Of a stretch of DNA of 64,000 bases, positions 11,930 to 26,900 are shown in pieces. Made by a program: the position numbers and the translations under genes. The first letter of the stretch is position 1; each line of letters opens with the position of its first letter. The notes beneath the pieces are model-generated. The model did not search any database and had not been told where the DNA came from. It saw nothing but the letters and a program-made list of their open reading frames with translations. Source of the stretch: Rhodamnia argentea (taxonomy: Eukaryota; Streptophyta; Magnoliopsida; Myrtales; Myrtaceae); the NCBI RefSeq assembly GCF_020921035.1, contig NC_063150.1, forward strand, positions 28,443,826 to 28,507,825, in the 5' to 3' direction.

Positions 11930-14900
11930 TCACAGACCAGATAGCGTCCGTGCAAACCACTCTGATAAGCGCCTCATTTTCGATGAGAGCTCGGGACTTT
12001 TCCCAAAGTGGGTTTCAGCATTTGATAGCAGTACTCCAATATCATGCTTCATTGCCTCTGAACTTCGATAGTAATTGTTTTCTAACCTTGCTTTAATCAC
12101 CTCAAGAGTAAATGGAACTGGGAACCTGCAATATAATTAGACATGACTCAGTTCAGCGACAGCTCAAATTGTTGAATATCTAATTAGTTTTCAATTTATT
12201 GTATTGGGATGGGGAACGGGAGATTCCAAAATGTAGTTTCATAACTTTTAAATTACATCTTTGGTGAATCCACGAGCAAGAATTGCACACAAGTTCAACA
12301 GAAAAAAGTACATACCTGTTAATGAAACTTGATTTCTGAGAAACCTGGGTCAACTTCTGTATGCCGTAGCGGTCCTGAATGTTGACCATAAAAGAAATTA
12401 GTCTTCAAAAACATTTACGTCATACAAATAAGCCAGCTTATGCTTCCTGACAATGCAGTACCTGGTTATAGTTCCCCGACTTCTCTAGCTTGTTAATGGC
12501 TGAGAGAAGTTTATTTAGGATCTCATCATCAATACACGGCTGCTCCCATTGTGTATCAGCATCAAAGAGTTCCCATGGACTGTGACGATGCTTCTCCCTG
12601 GGATCACTCTTGTACTGGATAGTGTACCTCTCCCATGGGCTATCGTCAAATTCAGGAGACTTAGGGTTCACAGAAACGATCCGACCCTCCCACCAACTAC
12701 CGTCATCTTCGCCTTCATTTTTCCACCAGACTCTGCATTTGTCCCGGACTGTCCAATTCCTCTGCGTAGTAGTCTCAAACCGAGTTCTTTCTACAAGGAA
12801 GTCTGGGAAGCCAGTTGCTTCAGGAAGAGTTAATTTAAACGATTTACGAAACACACTGGAAGCGGGATCAACAAATCGAAGTATCATTCTGCAGCAGCTT
12901 TCCCCAGACCCTGGATAAATGGCATATTCAAGGCTTTCAACTTTACAAAATTCCGCTGGTCCAATGTTCCCCTTTATCACTGTCCAGGGGCCTCGTTCTT
13001 TGGAGCCACCACTATCAATAAATTCCTCATGCCCCTGAAAAGTCAAAGTTTAGTCATGGTACATATGGAAATTCATCACATCCATATCCGCAAGAAAATA
13101 ACTGGAAGATGGATGATACACATGGTATTCCAACCCAAGAAAACAATCACAGTAAGTAAATACAAATTCACATACTTGTCTCAAATATACTATTTCATCC
13201 CCCTGCTGTGGAATGTAACGAGATCCATCTTCATGTGATGTCAACAACAACCATGAACCTTTCCTCAAGGGTTGACTTAACTTCCTCCTTTCTATTGGAG
13301 GACTAGTGTCACGAAGGTGACAACTCGCTCTCCTGTTTCTAGTAGACCTCAATCCAACTGTAGCCTTTGAACTTGACCCCCATTCTTCATGTGGAAGCTT
13401 GCATCTACTAATGTGATTACTCTCAGAACCCTGTGATGGATCCTCTGATTCATGTTCATGACCCAACTCCATGTCTCCTATCCCAGTTTTTGCATCACAT
13501 TTTCGAAGCCTCATCTTCAGTCCCATGGACTGCGTCTTATGCGACAAATCAGGAGATCCTCCGCGTAAGTCCATTTGAGCACCGATATCATCAGTATTTG
13601 CATTTGAAGTACTTTCTCCCACTCCACTAGCTTCTCCTTCTAGATTAGTTCTAGTCCTAGTTGTTTTCGACCTTCTATATACAGCACTGAAGATCCTGCT
13701 TGCATTTGAATGCAAGTTTGAGTTAGGTAGAGTTGAACCAGATGTATCATTGTTATCGTCTGATCCTAGTAATCCGCCATCCGCTTTTGCTAGACCGATT
13801 CTCTTGTTCTGGTTAAGGGCAGGCACTTGCGCAATGTCATATTCCATGCACAAATGATTATCACAGGTTTCATCGTGCAAGCCACTTTTACAGTCATCAG
13901 TCTTGTTTCTCGGCTCTTGCTTCATAGCATCAGCAATATCAGTCGTAACTCCTGATCCATTTCTCAACTCACTGGAGAGTGGTTTATGGCTCTCCTCAAC
14001 ATCATAGAGCTGGTCAGCTCCCTCCCCTGCAAGAGCAGGAGATCTTTCCCCAGAAGGAACGCAAACCTCCTCTAATGAATCATCATCAACACTGCATTTA
14101 ATGACTTTGGTGTGCTCCTGGCCATTTACTACACCACCCAAATTCTCGTTTGTTCCATTATCAAAGCTTCTCTGATTCATGCATGTAGTTTCTTCATTTC
14201 TTTTAACCCTGTCATCCTGAACTTCTGAAAGTCTTTCAAGTTCTAAAATCCCATTCTCTTTATTTTCGCTCCTGTCATGACCTTCCAAATGTGAACTACT
14301 CTCCCCACACGGCACCAGTGATGCTGTTTCTCCAAGTCTTGGTCGTTTCGCTGAGCGTGCTTTGGCACCTCCCCACTTAATTTTACCATTCTGGCATGCA
14401 AGACTCAGCTTTATCTGATCAACATTACTCTCACTTTCTTTTCGTCCTTTTTCAACTGTTTTGCAATTGGCATTAGCAGAGGACTGTGGATTCTGTTCAT
14501 TTAAACGAATGCTGCTCCCTTCAGTAATGTCTCGAGGAATCCCAGATGATGAACCGACAAAATAAGGTAGGCTGTCAGATGTATGTTCTCTTCTTTGGGA
14601 AGGAGCAAGCCTATTCGAATCACGAACTGGCAATTTAAGAATCAATCTCCGCTTGTTCCCAGCAGTGACAGGAGTATCATGATGTTCACGGTTGGCAGCC
14701 ACTTCCTTGGACAAATCCTTATATACCTCCTTTCCTTTTGATAGTTTAATTTGCTCGTTTTGTAATGGTTCCTCAGAATCAGCACTCTGAATGTCTGAAT
14801 CTCGCTCATTAGTCTCACTCTCCGACAAGTCAGATTCTGATACTTCTTCTTCTTCACCTGTAGATGCTCCAGTAATTCTAGAGAACAAAGAGAGAGCATT

Positions 14901-17900
14901 CCGAGCAGCAGCTCTTTGAGGTCTCAATGCCTTAGATTTGGAAGACCTTTTCTTTCTCCTACCATTCCTCTGTTTTCTTGATCGGTTACTTCTTAATAAA
15001 TCACCATCATGCTCATCCAAATTCCTCCTTTTAATGCGCCGACCTGAAGATGTCATGATCTCTACCTGAGCTTAGACAAAAACTTTTAGTTACTTCAAAA
15101 CGAATGAGGATGCTATTAGGAAAAAGTACATTAGATACTCCACAAAGACTTGCCTCTGCCTTTTGTTTTCTCCTTTTTGATCTGCGGATATCCTTATTTG
15201 AATCATCACCACCACTGTCTTCAGCACTGCATTCAGAATCATCAGAGGAGTCAAAATCTAAACTTCCCGGCTCCCCTCGGGACGAATATTCCTCAGTGAT
15301 ATTATACTCCGAATCATTATCATCACTTTGCACAGGATTTTCAGGCTCCCACTCCATAACATCCATAAATTCTGGCAAGGGTTCAATTAGCACATCCAGA
15401 TCTGCCAAGGGGAGCATTTGATAATCTGGGCCTAGACTTAGGTCTGGCCCAATGGCAAGTCTTAGAGAAGAAGGACGCCACTCAACGCCTAAAGCTCCGA
15501 GTCGGCGTTTCTGGTATCTGCTCTGGTAGGGTTCTTCGTAAGGTGTCATACCTACCATTTTTGGACCACCAAAAACGTAAAGAGAACATGAGATTAAGAT
15601 GGTAGCATAAAAACTGAAAATAAATATAGAAAGCAGCAAGCTGATCACTGAACACAAACCCGAATCACAAAGGAGATCCTGCATATTGCGTCGATAAGGA
15701 GCAAGCTGAGTTTCCTGAATTAAATATTAAGCAGAACCTTAGAAAGGAAATAGTCAAGAATTACAAGAACCTTAGAAAGGAAATAGTCAAGAATTACACT
15801 CAGTCACCAAAGGTGATGCAAGATGATCATACCCATCTCATATTGCATCCTTATATATCAGAAAGGAGCAAACTACAAAAATCAAGGATGGAAATACCTT
15901 CTGCATGTACATAATGCACAAAATTTCCATAAATAGCAATCTGTACTAACAACTAGAAAAAGAGACTTTACAAGAACATGAAAATCCTCCTCCCATGCGC
16001 AATCTCGTGCTGTCGGTGCCCATACATAGTAAATTAACTTATGATACAAGAACTGGAGGAGAATAGAGGATATAAGAATTGCTTAGAGCGGTCCCAAAAT
16101 CTCAGTAAACAGATGCTCTGAAACGGAAGATCAAGAAACATGTGATGTTAACTGCTTAACCAACCTGGTCAAGTACATTGCCATAAGTATCTTGAATAAG
16201 AGGCCGATAGTCCCCCAGGAAAAACTGTTTGGACACGAAAACATTACTAATAAATAATCTGACAGATACATTTCAAAACCATCCAATTGTTTCTCATACC
16301 AATCACAGACCTGATCATACTTGGCATCATTCTGTGACTCGCCCTGGCCAGTGCTTAATATATAAAGCTGACCAACATCATCTGAAAGAGTGATTGATGT
16401 CCCATCCCTGAGTGACAGAAGAAAAGTTACACGTCAAAGGAAATTACCAGTTCAATTGAAACATGCATTTATATGCATATGACACAGCCACCTAATAAAA
16501 TAATGTGCGACCTATCATTGGAGGGCACTTAATTAGGTGCTTAGTATGCTTTGAAAATGTAAGAAAAAAGGCATTGCATGTTTCAATGGGCTGCCACGCA
16601 CAAATTATCATGAAGGAAATATCTTGAAAACATAGATTGTTATATCTGGTAACACCTTGCCTACCAAAGGACCCAAGGGCACTGGTTGGGAAAAGGAAGA
16701 ACCCTAAACACCAGAGTATGCAGATATACATACACAAAATATACAAGTACAAACATCAGTATGTTACCAACTTAAATAGACCAAAGCATCAACTGTCAAT
16801 ACCAGTTTGTATTTAATTAGCAGTTAAAAATCTGAAGCCAGCTGGGATGTACTTACGGAGAAAATTTGCCATCGACCAACTTGAAGCGTGAAATTTCGTA
16901 TATCCGTATAGGTTTTCCTTCCCATATCTAAATGGAATAAAACAAATTAGTCAATTAAAGAGCAAATGAGCGAGACACCACAGAGCCAGATGAAAGGAGA
17001 ACTTACATCCCAAACTATTGTTTTGCCGTCGTACCCCGCACTCATAGCTATCCTTGGATTAAAAGGATGAACATCAAGAACATATGTCTGACACAATTCA
17101 GGTAAACCAGTTAGGAATAGCAAATTACAAAAACACAACTGGAATAATAGGAAATGAACAAGTTGAGCCACAGTCTACAAAGAATTACTGAATTAGCATA
17201 GACTGCAGGAGTTCAACGAGAAAGCTACCAACTGATCAACTGAGGGGAGAAAGGTGACGAAGATACCAAAAACAATAGTCAACAAGAACTATGCCACAAT
17301 GAAGGCAAGGAAAACCAAGATTGATCCAGAACAAGAAAAATAAGCAAGAAAAAGCAACTGAATATTCTACTCACGATATATATGATTATACGACATTAAT
17401 CCGATCCTTTGTAGGAACTACCGTAATAACGAACTTGCAAAATGGTTCTATTTATCATAAAGAGATTCGTTGTTGAACTGCATACATGCACCTACATCGT
17501 CTTAAGAAAAAAAAAATTCAAAACAAGTAGACCAAACAATGAATTGAGGTAACAATTTGCCCAAAAGAATAAAAAAGGAGGCACAAATCCATTAAAATGA
17601 GCTTCCCTGATAAAGATCACTCCACGAACATCTTATATCTGTTGAATGAAACATAGGGGAATCCAAAGCCCACAAGCATCGCAAGCAGAGGCAATCAACT
17701 CTATACTTTCACACAAAAAGGTTCAAACAATCAAGTGATTTAACTTACCGAATCAGTGTGGCCAGTCAATGAATGTACTAAGCTACCATCAGATGCATTC
17801 CAAACGCATATTCTGCAATCTGCAACATGCAAAATGTCTAATGAGTATTACAATATTAATGAGCAGAAAGTGCCACACAGAGAGAGAGAGAGAGACTGAA

Positions 17901-20900
17901 ACCAGGTCAGACAAGTTTCCCCAGAAAACAAAAGGATCAAGTAGCCAGTTCAGTGCAGTTAAAAGCATAAAAAGTGAAGACACGTCAAACCCACATAAGC
18001 CAGGATGTCTTCCGCCAAAAGAATCCACAGTAGAAGCATATTACTAACAGTTCATCCCTTAAAGTTGAAGATGCAATCAGCAACAAAGAACCATTTATGT
18101 CCCTAAGCTACCTTGCTAAAAATCAGAATGAACTATTAATCTCATTGACTTGTCAAATTAAGGATCACTTACAGCCTAGCAAGAAACATCTAGCATGGCA
18201 GTCAAGAACTTCCTGCTAAAATTGCCATCTTACAAAATAATCAAACATACGCAGCTGTTACTCAATATCTTCATGGTACCATCTTATTTCCAAACCACAA
18301 CCAAGATACTTAACAAGATTCTCTGAGTAGAATTGAGGACACAGAAAAGTTGCTGCTAATTCCACACATGAACAACGTAACTACCATGTGATCCTGCAAA
18401 TACCCGTTCATATACTAACAAGACTTCTCAAGGCATATGCTCAGGTTTAGAAGATATCAGACAAGTTCCACAATAGCAACAAGAGGGAAAATAATTGGCC
18501 ATAATTGTTTGCTCCACCTTATTTTCACCGAAATGGAATCCTTTATCCAAAGTTCTTCTGGAGATTATCTCGCAATCGTTTAGGAATCTGAAGTAATTCT
18601 CACATGTATAGCTAAACAGTACTTCTCCATACCAAGACCAAAAGTCCTTATAATCGTTCATGGATCTACCATAAGCAAAATCATCTGTCTTGACACCTTA
18701 AAATTTCCATTCTCTTCCTAAAGCAATTTTTTAAGTCAGCTCTAGCTAGGAATTAGAAAGACAAACATCGGTGAGATCTCACCAGCATTTGGAACCAACC
18801 ACAAAAATATACACTGATCACAAAAATGAGACTACTCATATTCCACTTCAAAGGAGCTTCACCAAAAACCACTTTTTCCATTGGGTAGTTTATTAAAACA
18901 AGCAGACTCTCGTTCTCCATAACTTTTATAGGTGTGGCATGCCTTTGGCACCTTGCTTATCCTTATTCAGCTTTCAAGAAAAGGAAGAAAAACCTCATGA
19001 CTGTTTCCAGATGGTTAATTAATTTCATGCGCAAAAAGGATAACCGGCATATAGGTTTTTTTCGCTGTAAATGCCGAAAGTAAATGTGAAAAGTGTGAAA
19101 AACAACACAATAATATTCTGGCAAAAATAGAACAAAAGATGTTAAGATCACAATAACAATGCCAGGAACTTAAGCAAACCTCAAGGTAACTCAGCAGTAC
19201 ATGCATTGAATATTCACTCTGACTTCAAGTTCCGATTAGAAGTTCTCTCTCAAATAAAAACCCTCGAAGAACATGTAATGGCAGTTGAAACCCGCAGAAA
19301 AATAAAAACATGAAATCACCAAACTATTTGTAAAAGTGCCAAGGAAAAACTGTGAATTCCGGCAACAAAATCGAGCCATGAGAATAAGGAACATGCGACC
19401 AGCAGTAGGACTATTGGACAAATCAGGACTTAAGACTTCCATGAAGAAACTTTTGCACACGTGTTCAATTGCACTTAAAAATTCCAAAATTTGGTAGATG
19501 AAAAGATTAAACGGATACCCATAATAGCAGCAAGAACGAATCGATTGTCCAGGCTCCATACTATCATATTTACACCACGTGGGGTTGGAAGAATTCTCTG
19601 TCTTGGACCCCCTCGTGAAGGTTGAGGCGGCATTGGTGGAGGAGGAACCTTAAGATGATAAGCTCGACACCAGCGGCCGACTCTTCCCTACAATAAGATG
19701 CTTAACATTATTACCTTTAGTGTTGAACAAGTCATATAGACGCTCATTTGAGGTAACTCTATGAGCGATAAACCATGACTATATCCTATGGTCCAAAGCT
19801 AAAACTTAATTTCACTCTTTCCTTTAGCTATTTAAGGATTCTGTAGATAAGAATTCTAGTACATCCAAAAAGAAAAAAGGACGTTGTAAATTATTATCAG
19901 CTATTTAAACTGAAAACTAACAAAAGCAATCTCTTCTCATGTAAAAAAAAAGAGACTAAAAGCTCTCTTCACCCTTCACTTACAGGGTTCACTTATATTG
20001 TATTTTTCCTTTAATAACTGTCGACGAGTTGAGTAGACCGTGCAATGCACCGGATTAAGATAAGTTTTCCCAAAAACTAAATCAGAAAACCTGATAAGTC
20101 AATGTTTAATATGTCATAAAGATTTTCTGGAAGTCTTTCTTGAATTCTTGGAGGCGATTTTCTTCATTCTTCTATTTTCATATCCATACAGGTATTTGTT
20201 AAAAAGAGAAAAGATAGACGAACACATAATGGTTACAAGTCACTAAAGTGAGCCGCCACACGAGCATTTAACAGTCAAATGCTACCATCATGGTGAAATT
20301 GAAACAGACATGCAACTTGAGACTATAATGAAGTTTAAGTTCAGGATAAAATTGAAAATAACTGTAACATTCAAGATACTTCCAAGTAATTATCCGATAT
20401 TTTTTCATATTGCAGGCATTTCTGAGAAGTTGGTTGATAGGAAAGATATTTTGCTTGCTTAAGGTTTCATTTTTGGTTTGATTATTCTAATTTTAATATC
20501 TTTTAAGTCTTTGCATGCTAAAGTCTTTATTTCTAGACAGGCTGACACTCCTGGCCATGATAATAAATCAACCTTTCTAGTTGACGCATTTGGAAAAAAA
20601 AAAAGGACGAACTCCTGGCAGTGCTAATGAATCGACCTTTCTAGTTGACATAGAAAAAAACAAAAAAAAAAAGAGATGAATGAACTCCTAGCAATGCTAA
20701 TGAATCGACCTTTCTAGTTGACAGATCAAAAAAGCAGAAAGAGGAATGAAGGGCGATTCATCAATCAACTCTCTCTCAAGGCGGCAGATAAATGGAGAGT
20801 AACCTCATTATGTACCATTTCTTCTCCAAGAGCCCTACAATCAGATATATTTGTTGCCAATAAATCTTAAAGGAATTTACACACAGCATCAGATTTTTAA

Positions 20901-23900
20901 CCATGGAAAACTGACACGAGCAAAAAGATATCAAAACTAACGACTAATCCAAGACCAAAATAATATTCGGAGGATCTAGTGTTTGGAGAATGTCGCTGAC
21001 TATGTTTCCAATACCGACAGCAACAAGATCTCGTTATGATTCCACTAACCGTCTATTCAATGCACAAGTTTGTCTGAACAAGATCTGATGACAAGCCGCT
21101 CAATTTAGTTGTTATTTGGGTCAAAGTAGGCTCTGAAAGGGAGAGACCTTCCAAATGGGAAGTGTTTCACAGGTCTACAGAGAAAAAAAAACGTTACCGA
21201 ACCAAAGCCACTTTCCTTTTTTTTTTCCTTCATGTTTTCTTTGTGGGATTAAGAGGAGGGGCCTTTAAAGGGAGTTAATTCTGCAGTGGCAAGTTCCACA
21301 AACAGATGGGAGGGGTACTTTTCTCTGAGATAGTGATCATGTTCATAGTAACGTGCACAACCAGTTAAATATTTTCTTGATGTCACCTGCGGACTGACTT
21401 TCCACTGAAACCTTTTGTGAATGTAGGTGATCATGGTGTTGCCTTATGAGTACTGACAATTATTCAAGAAATTGGGAAGACCAGGAATATGGCATCAGAA
21501 AGACAATGATGAGCATATGGTAGGAGAGATTCATAATTCAAGCGTTAAACTTCACTTAAAGAATGCAAAAAGGTAACCCAAGTACCTGAAAAAACACTTA
21601 CATGTGATCTCCGTGATCTTGGGGTCCAGATAATTGCACTGCCATCACGAGAGCAAGTGACGATGTTGTCGTGACTATACCTGAAATTATAGAAGGAACA
21701 GGCACGGTAAATATCTCCCTATAAGGAAAATGAAATTACAGACGGAAAGTGCACGGTGCATTTAGTACAGTTCAAGAGTAATTTACCCACCAAGAGTTTT
21801 TAAATTTGGAAACACTCTCTTCTTTTATAGTGTCAGCCACGGAAAATCTTGATGCTGCAGCGCAGCCACTGAAAGATAAGGCAACATCTTACATCAGAAG
21901 CAACATTCCTTCCTATAATGAACTGATTGAAGATCAAAACGAAACATAAGCCATACAACCTAAATTGCACGTAATTGACATCATTCTCATGGCCAGACAA
22001 CACGTCAATCTCGTAATTTGGCTGGTCAGACTCATCTTTGTTGGGCTTACAAGCATTCCAAACCTGCAGTTTACTTCTGTTAAACAACAGTTATCTGCAT
22101 ACGGAGTTTCAAAGTGAAAAATGAAATGGAAAATAGTATGGCAATCTCATTGATAAGGCATACATAAGATATACCCACAAATGACCAACCCAGAGATATT
22201 TGAATATACCCTTGCAAGATTATCTGAACTCCCAGTAACAAATACAGTTCCGTTAGCATTGAAAGCACAACAGAATATTTGATGATTTTGGGTCAGAGAG
22301 TTTGACAGTGGAGCGCCATTCCTTCCTGCAATTTTCTCATGGAACAACCACATAAGCTACTAGCATCAGCAAATCAGTTGCCTGAAATAGCGCAAAAGGG
22401 CCATATACCAGCTGCACTATCTGAAGGCTTTGGAACAAATATCCTTGGACTAAACTGGGAATTTCTAGCGTCCCATAACCTGCATGTTCCATCATCCGAC
22501 GACCTACAGGGTAAACCCACACCAACTGTGAGCAAATCGGAAAAAGCATGTAATTTCTCTCCAACATCTCCAAGAGACGGGGAAATAATGGTCAAATTTA
22601 AACAATGAGCGGCATTACAAATAGAATTGACCGAAGAGAAGACAACATGGGATAACTTCATGTTCAAATAGAGACTTCATTCAGAATAGATGAATCCCAA
22701 AATGAATCAAAGACAAGCAACTTAAGATTAGCTAAACAAAAAAATAATGAGAAGAAATTAGAGAACATATACTACAAACTATCATCCCATGTAATAATCA
22801 AGGGTGATCTAAATGCAAAAACAGTGAGGTACTTTAAGGCAGCACTCCAGAATGTGAAAAAAATGACAAATCGTTCTACATAATCTTCAACTGGAAAAAT
22901 GCTAGAAGAAAGAACAAGTAGCACATAAAACAATACCAAAAGGTCAATAATACTAAGAGAAGAATCCCAAAGAAGTAAATCAAATTCTAAAGTTCATCAA
23001 AACTCAAAGAGTTGAACTAGCATCTACAATAAGTAAAGAATAATTTACTCTCAATAAACATACAGATATCCATAAGGAGCAATGAACTGAAGAGAAACGG
23101 AGAAGGAAGCTACAGATCTGGCAAAATTATTGAGCCACAAACTGACGAGAAAAAAAAACAATATTCAGTCACATGGGCAAAAATCAATAAAGCATTCTTG
23201 GATTACTATCTACTTAAGTTTCCATGGCACAAACGTGTTAAAATTGTCAGCAGCACTAACAATAGGAAAAAGCATTTGCTTGGTAAAAAACTTAAAAAAA
23301 AAAAATTGTACTATCAATCTGTCACGGCACAAAAGTTCTAGGAATGTTCACGTCCAGCAGACGAACTTACTCCAAAATGGACTGCAAGTAACGACTATAA
23401 TGTACTGAAGAGGAGAATCACCCACACATATTGGATGTAACAGCCTAATTCAGATTAAAGCGTAACTTTATCCAGCAAAGCACACCAATCAGCCGTAACA
23501 GAGACATGCTGTCATGATCTGAACATATGAGCTGTGAATGCTAAAAGTGATGGGGGAAAGAAGAAAACAGATATCAGTCTTACGACAGTAGCTGGTATAC
23601 AGAAGCAGGTCTTGGACTAAAAGTAATGGCAGTAACTTCTCCAGTATGGCCCCTTAGAACTGAAATTGGAAGCCCGTCAGGAAGACGCCACTGTGGGAGT
23701 ATAGCGGAAAGATCAAACGTTTGTTTGACACCAATATGAAATAGCACAAGTATTTTTTTTCGGTTCCAAAGGAAACTTACAACACGTATGATGCAGTCAT
23801 TTGAAGAAGATGCCACCAAGGCATTGTTGGAACTCACAGCTAAGTCAGTTATGTCGCCCTTGGATAACAGTAAATATAGTAAATAAGAACGTGAATGGGA

Positions 23901-26900
23901 AATTGATTGCAAGTGGTGAACTCAGATCATGGAGAAAAGAACTCACTTCATGCCCACGACAACTTGCCAGGCAATATGCAGTTTCCATTGACCAGATTTT
24001 TACAAGTCGATCATCTGAGCCAGTTATAACATATCTCCCAGTGCGATCAAATATTGCTGCAAAATTTGCATTAAAAGTGATAAGATACATTTTCTGAATA
24101 CGACATTCCAAAGAAATACAGACAAACCGTGTACATGAAGCGCAATTAACAGTTGCCTAAATTATATCTCATACAGATAAATAGTATAGAGAGAGAATAG
24201 CACAATGATATAACAGGCACCGAGACCTTTCACTGTATAGTGATGCAATCAATACTTCAGAGCACGAATATTCAGAAATAGCAAAACTATGTTGCGGAGC
24301 TGTAATTGTTGAACCCATTAACTAGTTCACAGTGTATTCTTTTCATGGAAGAACAAGTACCACACAATGTCAACCTTTTCTGTCACTTGGGTTACCGAAA
24401 CTTCTTCAGCACCTACAGGATTGGCATCATTTAATCATAGAAAATAACATAGGAAGTACTTAGTCTTCAAATTGGCAGGTCAATTTAAGTCCACAGAGAG
24501 GGAGACTTGCACTTCTACCAGGAAGTTTCAAGGCAACCGCAGATCAAATCTTTATACAGGAAGTGCTAGCTGAGTGTGAATTTTAAAGATTAATTGGAGA
24601 AGTGCAACAGGAATGAACAGGTGGAACAGCTAGGACCTATTCCGTGAAAGGTGAAAAACAAACTTTTTCTTAATCAGTAAGATAAAAAAGATTGAATTCA
24701 ATACACACCAAGGGGGTGAATCCCAATATACAGTGTCACAAAAAAAAAAAAAAAATAGAGTCCACTAAGTCTAGTATGTCATTTACATCAAGATTCGGTT
24801 CTTGATGAACTGTTTGGTTTCTAAGCTTTCATATTGCTCACAACGCTTGACTACACATTCACTGAGGACAGTTGTAGTTACACTATCAAGTTAGTTTTGC
24901 AACAGCAGTTCAACTTAATGTATAGTAGTTCAACATCAAGTCTAAATTGGCTTTTACTTTTAATACTTACTATCAGGAAGACATCCTTTTTCTTCAGTTA
25001 AGTTGCCACGGCTTACTACGCTTTTATGCAATATAATATTAAAAAAAAATGCCAATATACTCTCCTTTTTAGCTTTCTAATAAGGTGATCTCATTTAAAT
25101 TTTCTCATGTTTTTTAAAACTTTCAAATTATCTAGTTCTTGTGAATATAACTTTTTCTTTACTTACACTTCTCCTTCTAGCTATACCATTCTCAATTGAG
25201 ATTAAAATTAGTGATTTCATTTTCATTTGCTTAGTGATTTTACAATCATAACAGTTAGAATCCTCTAATGAGGGATTTAAAATATACTGTCGTGACATGA
25301 CTTGATATTACAATTAATCTAACATTTACTTTTGTCATAGCGGTTGCAATTTAATTACTGAAATAGTTTTAATCATTCAATGAGGAATTTATTTACTTTT
25401 GTCATGGCCGCCCTAATTTTTAATGATTTAGTAATAAAAATATTTTTAGTTGTTTGAAGTGCTTTTCTCTTAATAGTATTTCTATTGTTGATTCCTACTG
25501 TCTTTTTGAGATGTCTGGTGAAGAGTTTTGATTGGACAAAAGGTGCTGCTTTAGTCAAGCCAAAATAATTGATTATTCAACCTAAGGACTTGTTGAAATG
25601 TAACTGTACGTCTAACTGTTCCAGCAAAGATTTGATATTCTTGATAATATCACAAGAATTTAGTCAAACAAACAAAGCAACAATCAAGCACTTCATAATT
25701 ATAGGTTTTGCTGATACAATCCATACTTTTGATTGACAGCATAATTCTAGAAAAGAACAATGATTATTCTTATAAAGAAATCATACCACAATATACAGCA
25801 TTTCGGTGTCCCCGAATCTTCTTAATGTTCTGCATCTTCTGAACCATTGTTGATGGTTTAGCAATTGCATAACATGCAGCGCGAATGGATGGTGAACGAT
25901 GGTGCCGACTGAAACCACCCCCAATTTCCCTCAAACTTAATCCACGAACCTGATCAGCCTGTTTATGAGGCCATCGCATGTAAGGAGGCGGATGCTTGAT
26001 GTCATCATCACTCTCCTCTGAATGGAAAAGCGTGAGGAACTTCACATAAGTGTCTTGACTTTGTTTAAAGCGAAAGATATCCTAAAACAATGACAAAGAA
26101 AGAAGCAAACACATACTGCTTCCTGGGGCCATTATATGATCCCCACACAAAATAAGTGAAATCTTGACACAGAAAAAGTCATTTTTTATGATCAACTAAG
26201 ATAGCACTAGATTGGCCCCCAAGAATAACATATGATTGAATTACTTGTGATGCCCAAATTCTAAACAAAGTCACCTACTCAATAAGGAAAATGAACCCCT
26301 TCCTAACAGAGTAGGCACATCGGCTGCAGTTGGAGCCCGTCCACTGTCCACACCTTCTGATAGAGAAGCTGTACTTACTAATAATTGCTTTAAAAGCTTC
26401 ACCAAGTGATCCTTTGCAATGTGAGGATACCTAAAAAACAAAGAATGGTAGAGTACAATCTCATCATTGTGATCTCGTCATCGAGTGAACTATAAGGATT
26501 TATTGTTTTGATAGGTAAAAGAAAACATTACTGTAGGGCTCCAAGGGGGAAAACCCATATCCCAAAAGAGTTCAGTTTACATGAACAATGCCAACTAAAG
26601 CTTGAGTTGCTTCTGACCAAAAAAAATAAAAAAGCTTGAGTTGCTCAACCGCCACTTAGTCCGGTGCTCATGACGCATTTACAGCCCCACACAACTTTTC
26701 CACTATACCCATAGAGTAAGACTTTCAACTCATCATAGATAATTATAAAAATTGAAGGATTTACATCAACTGACGGATTTATATCATCCATTTACAATGT
26801 GGCTTGGAGTATATTAGTCAAGTTCCTAGTTTAAACCATTAAGTATTCAGAAAGTATTGTCTTTAAGTGACCTATAGTCAGCAAAAGGCATCACATACCT

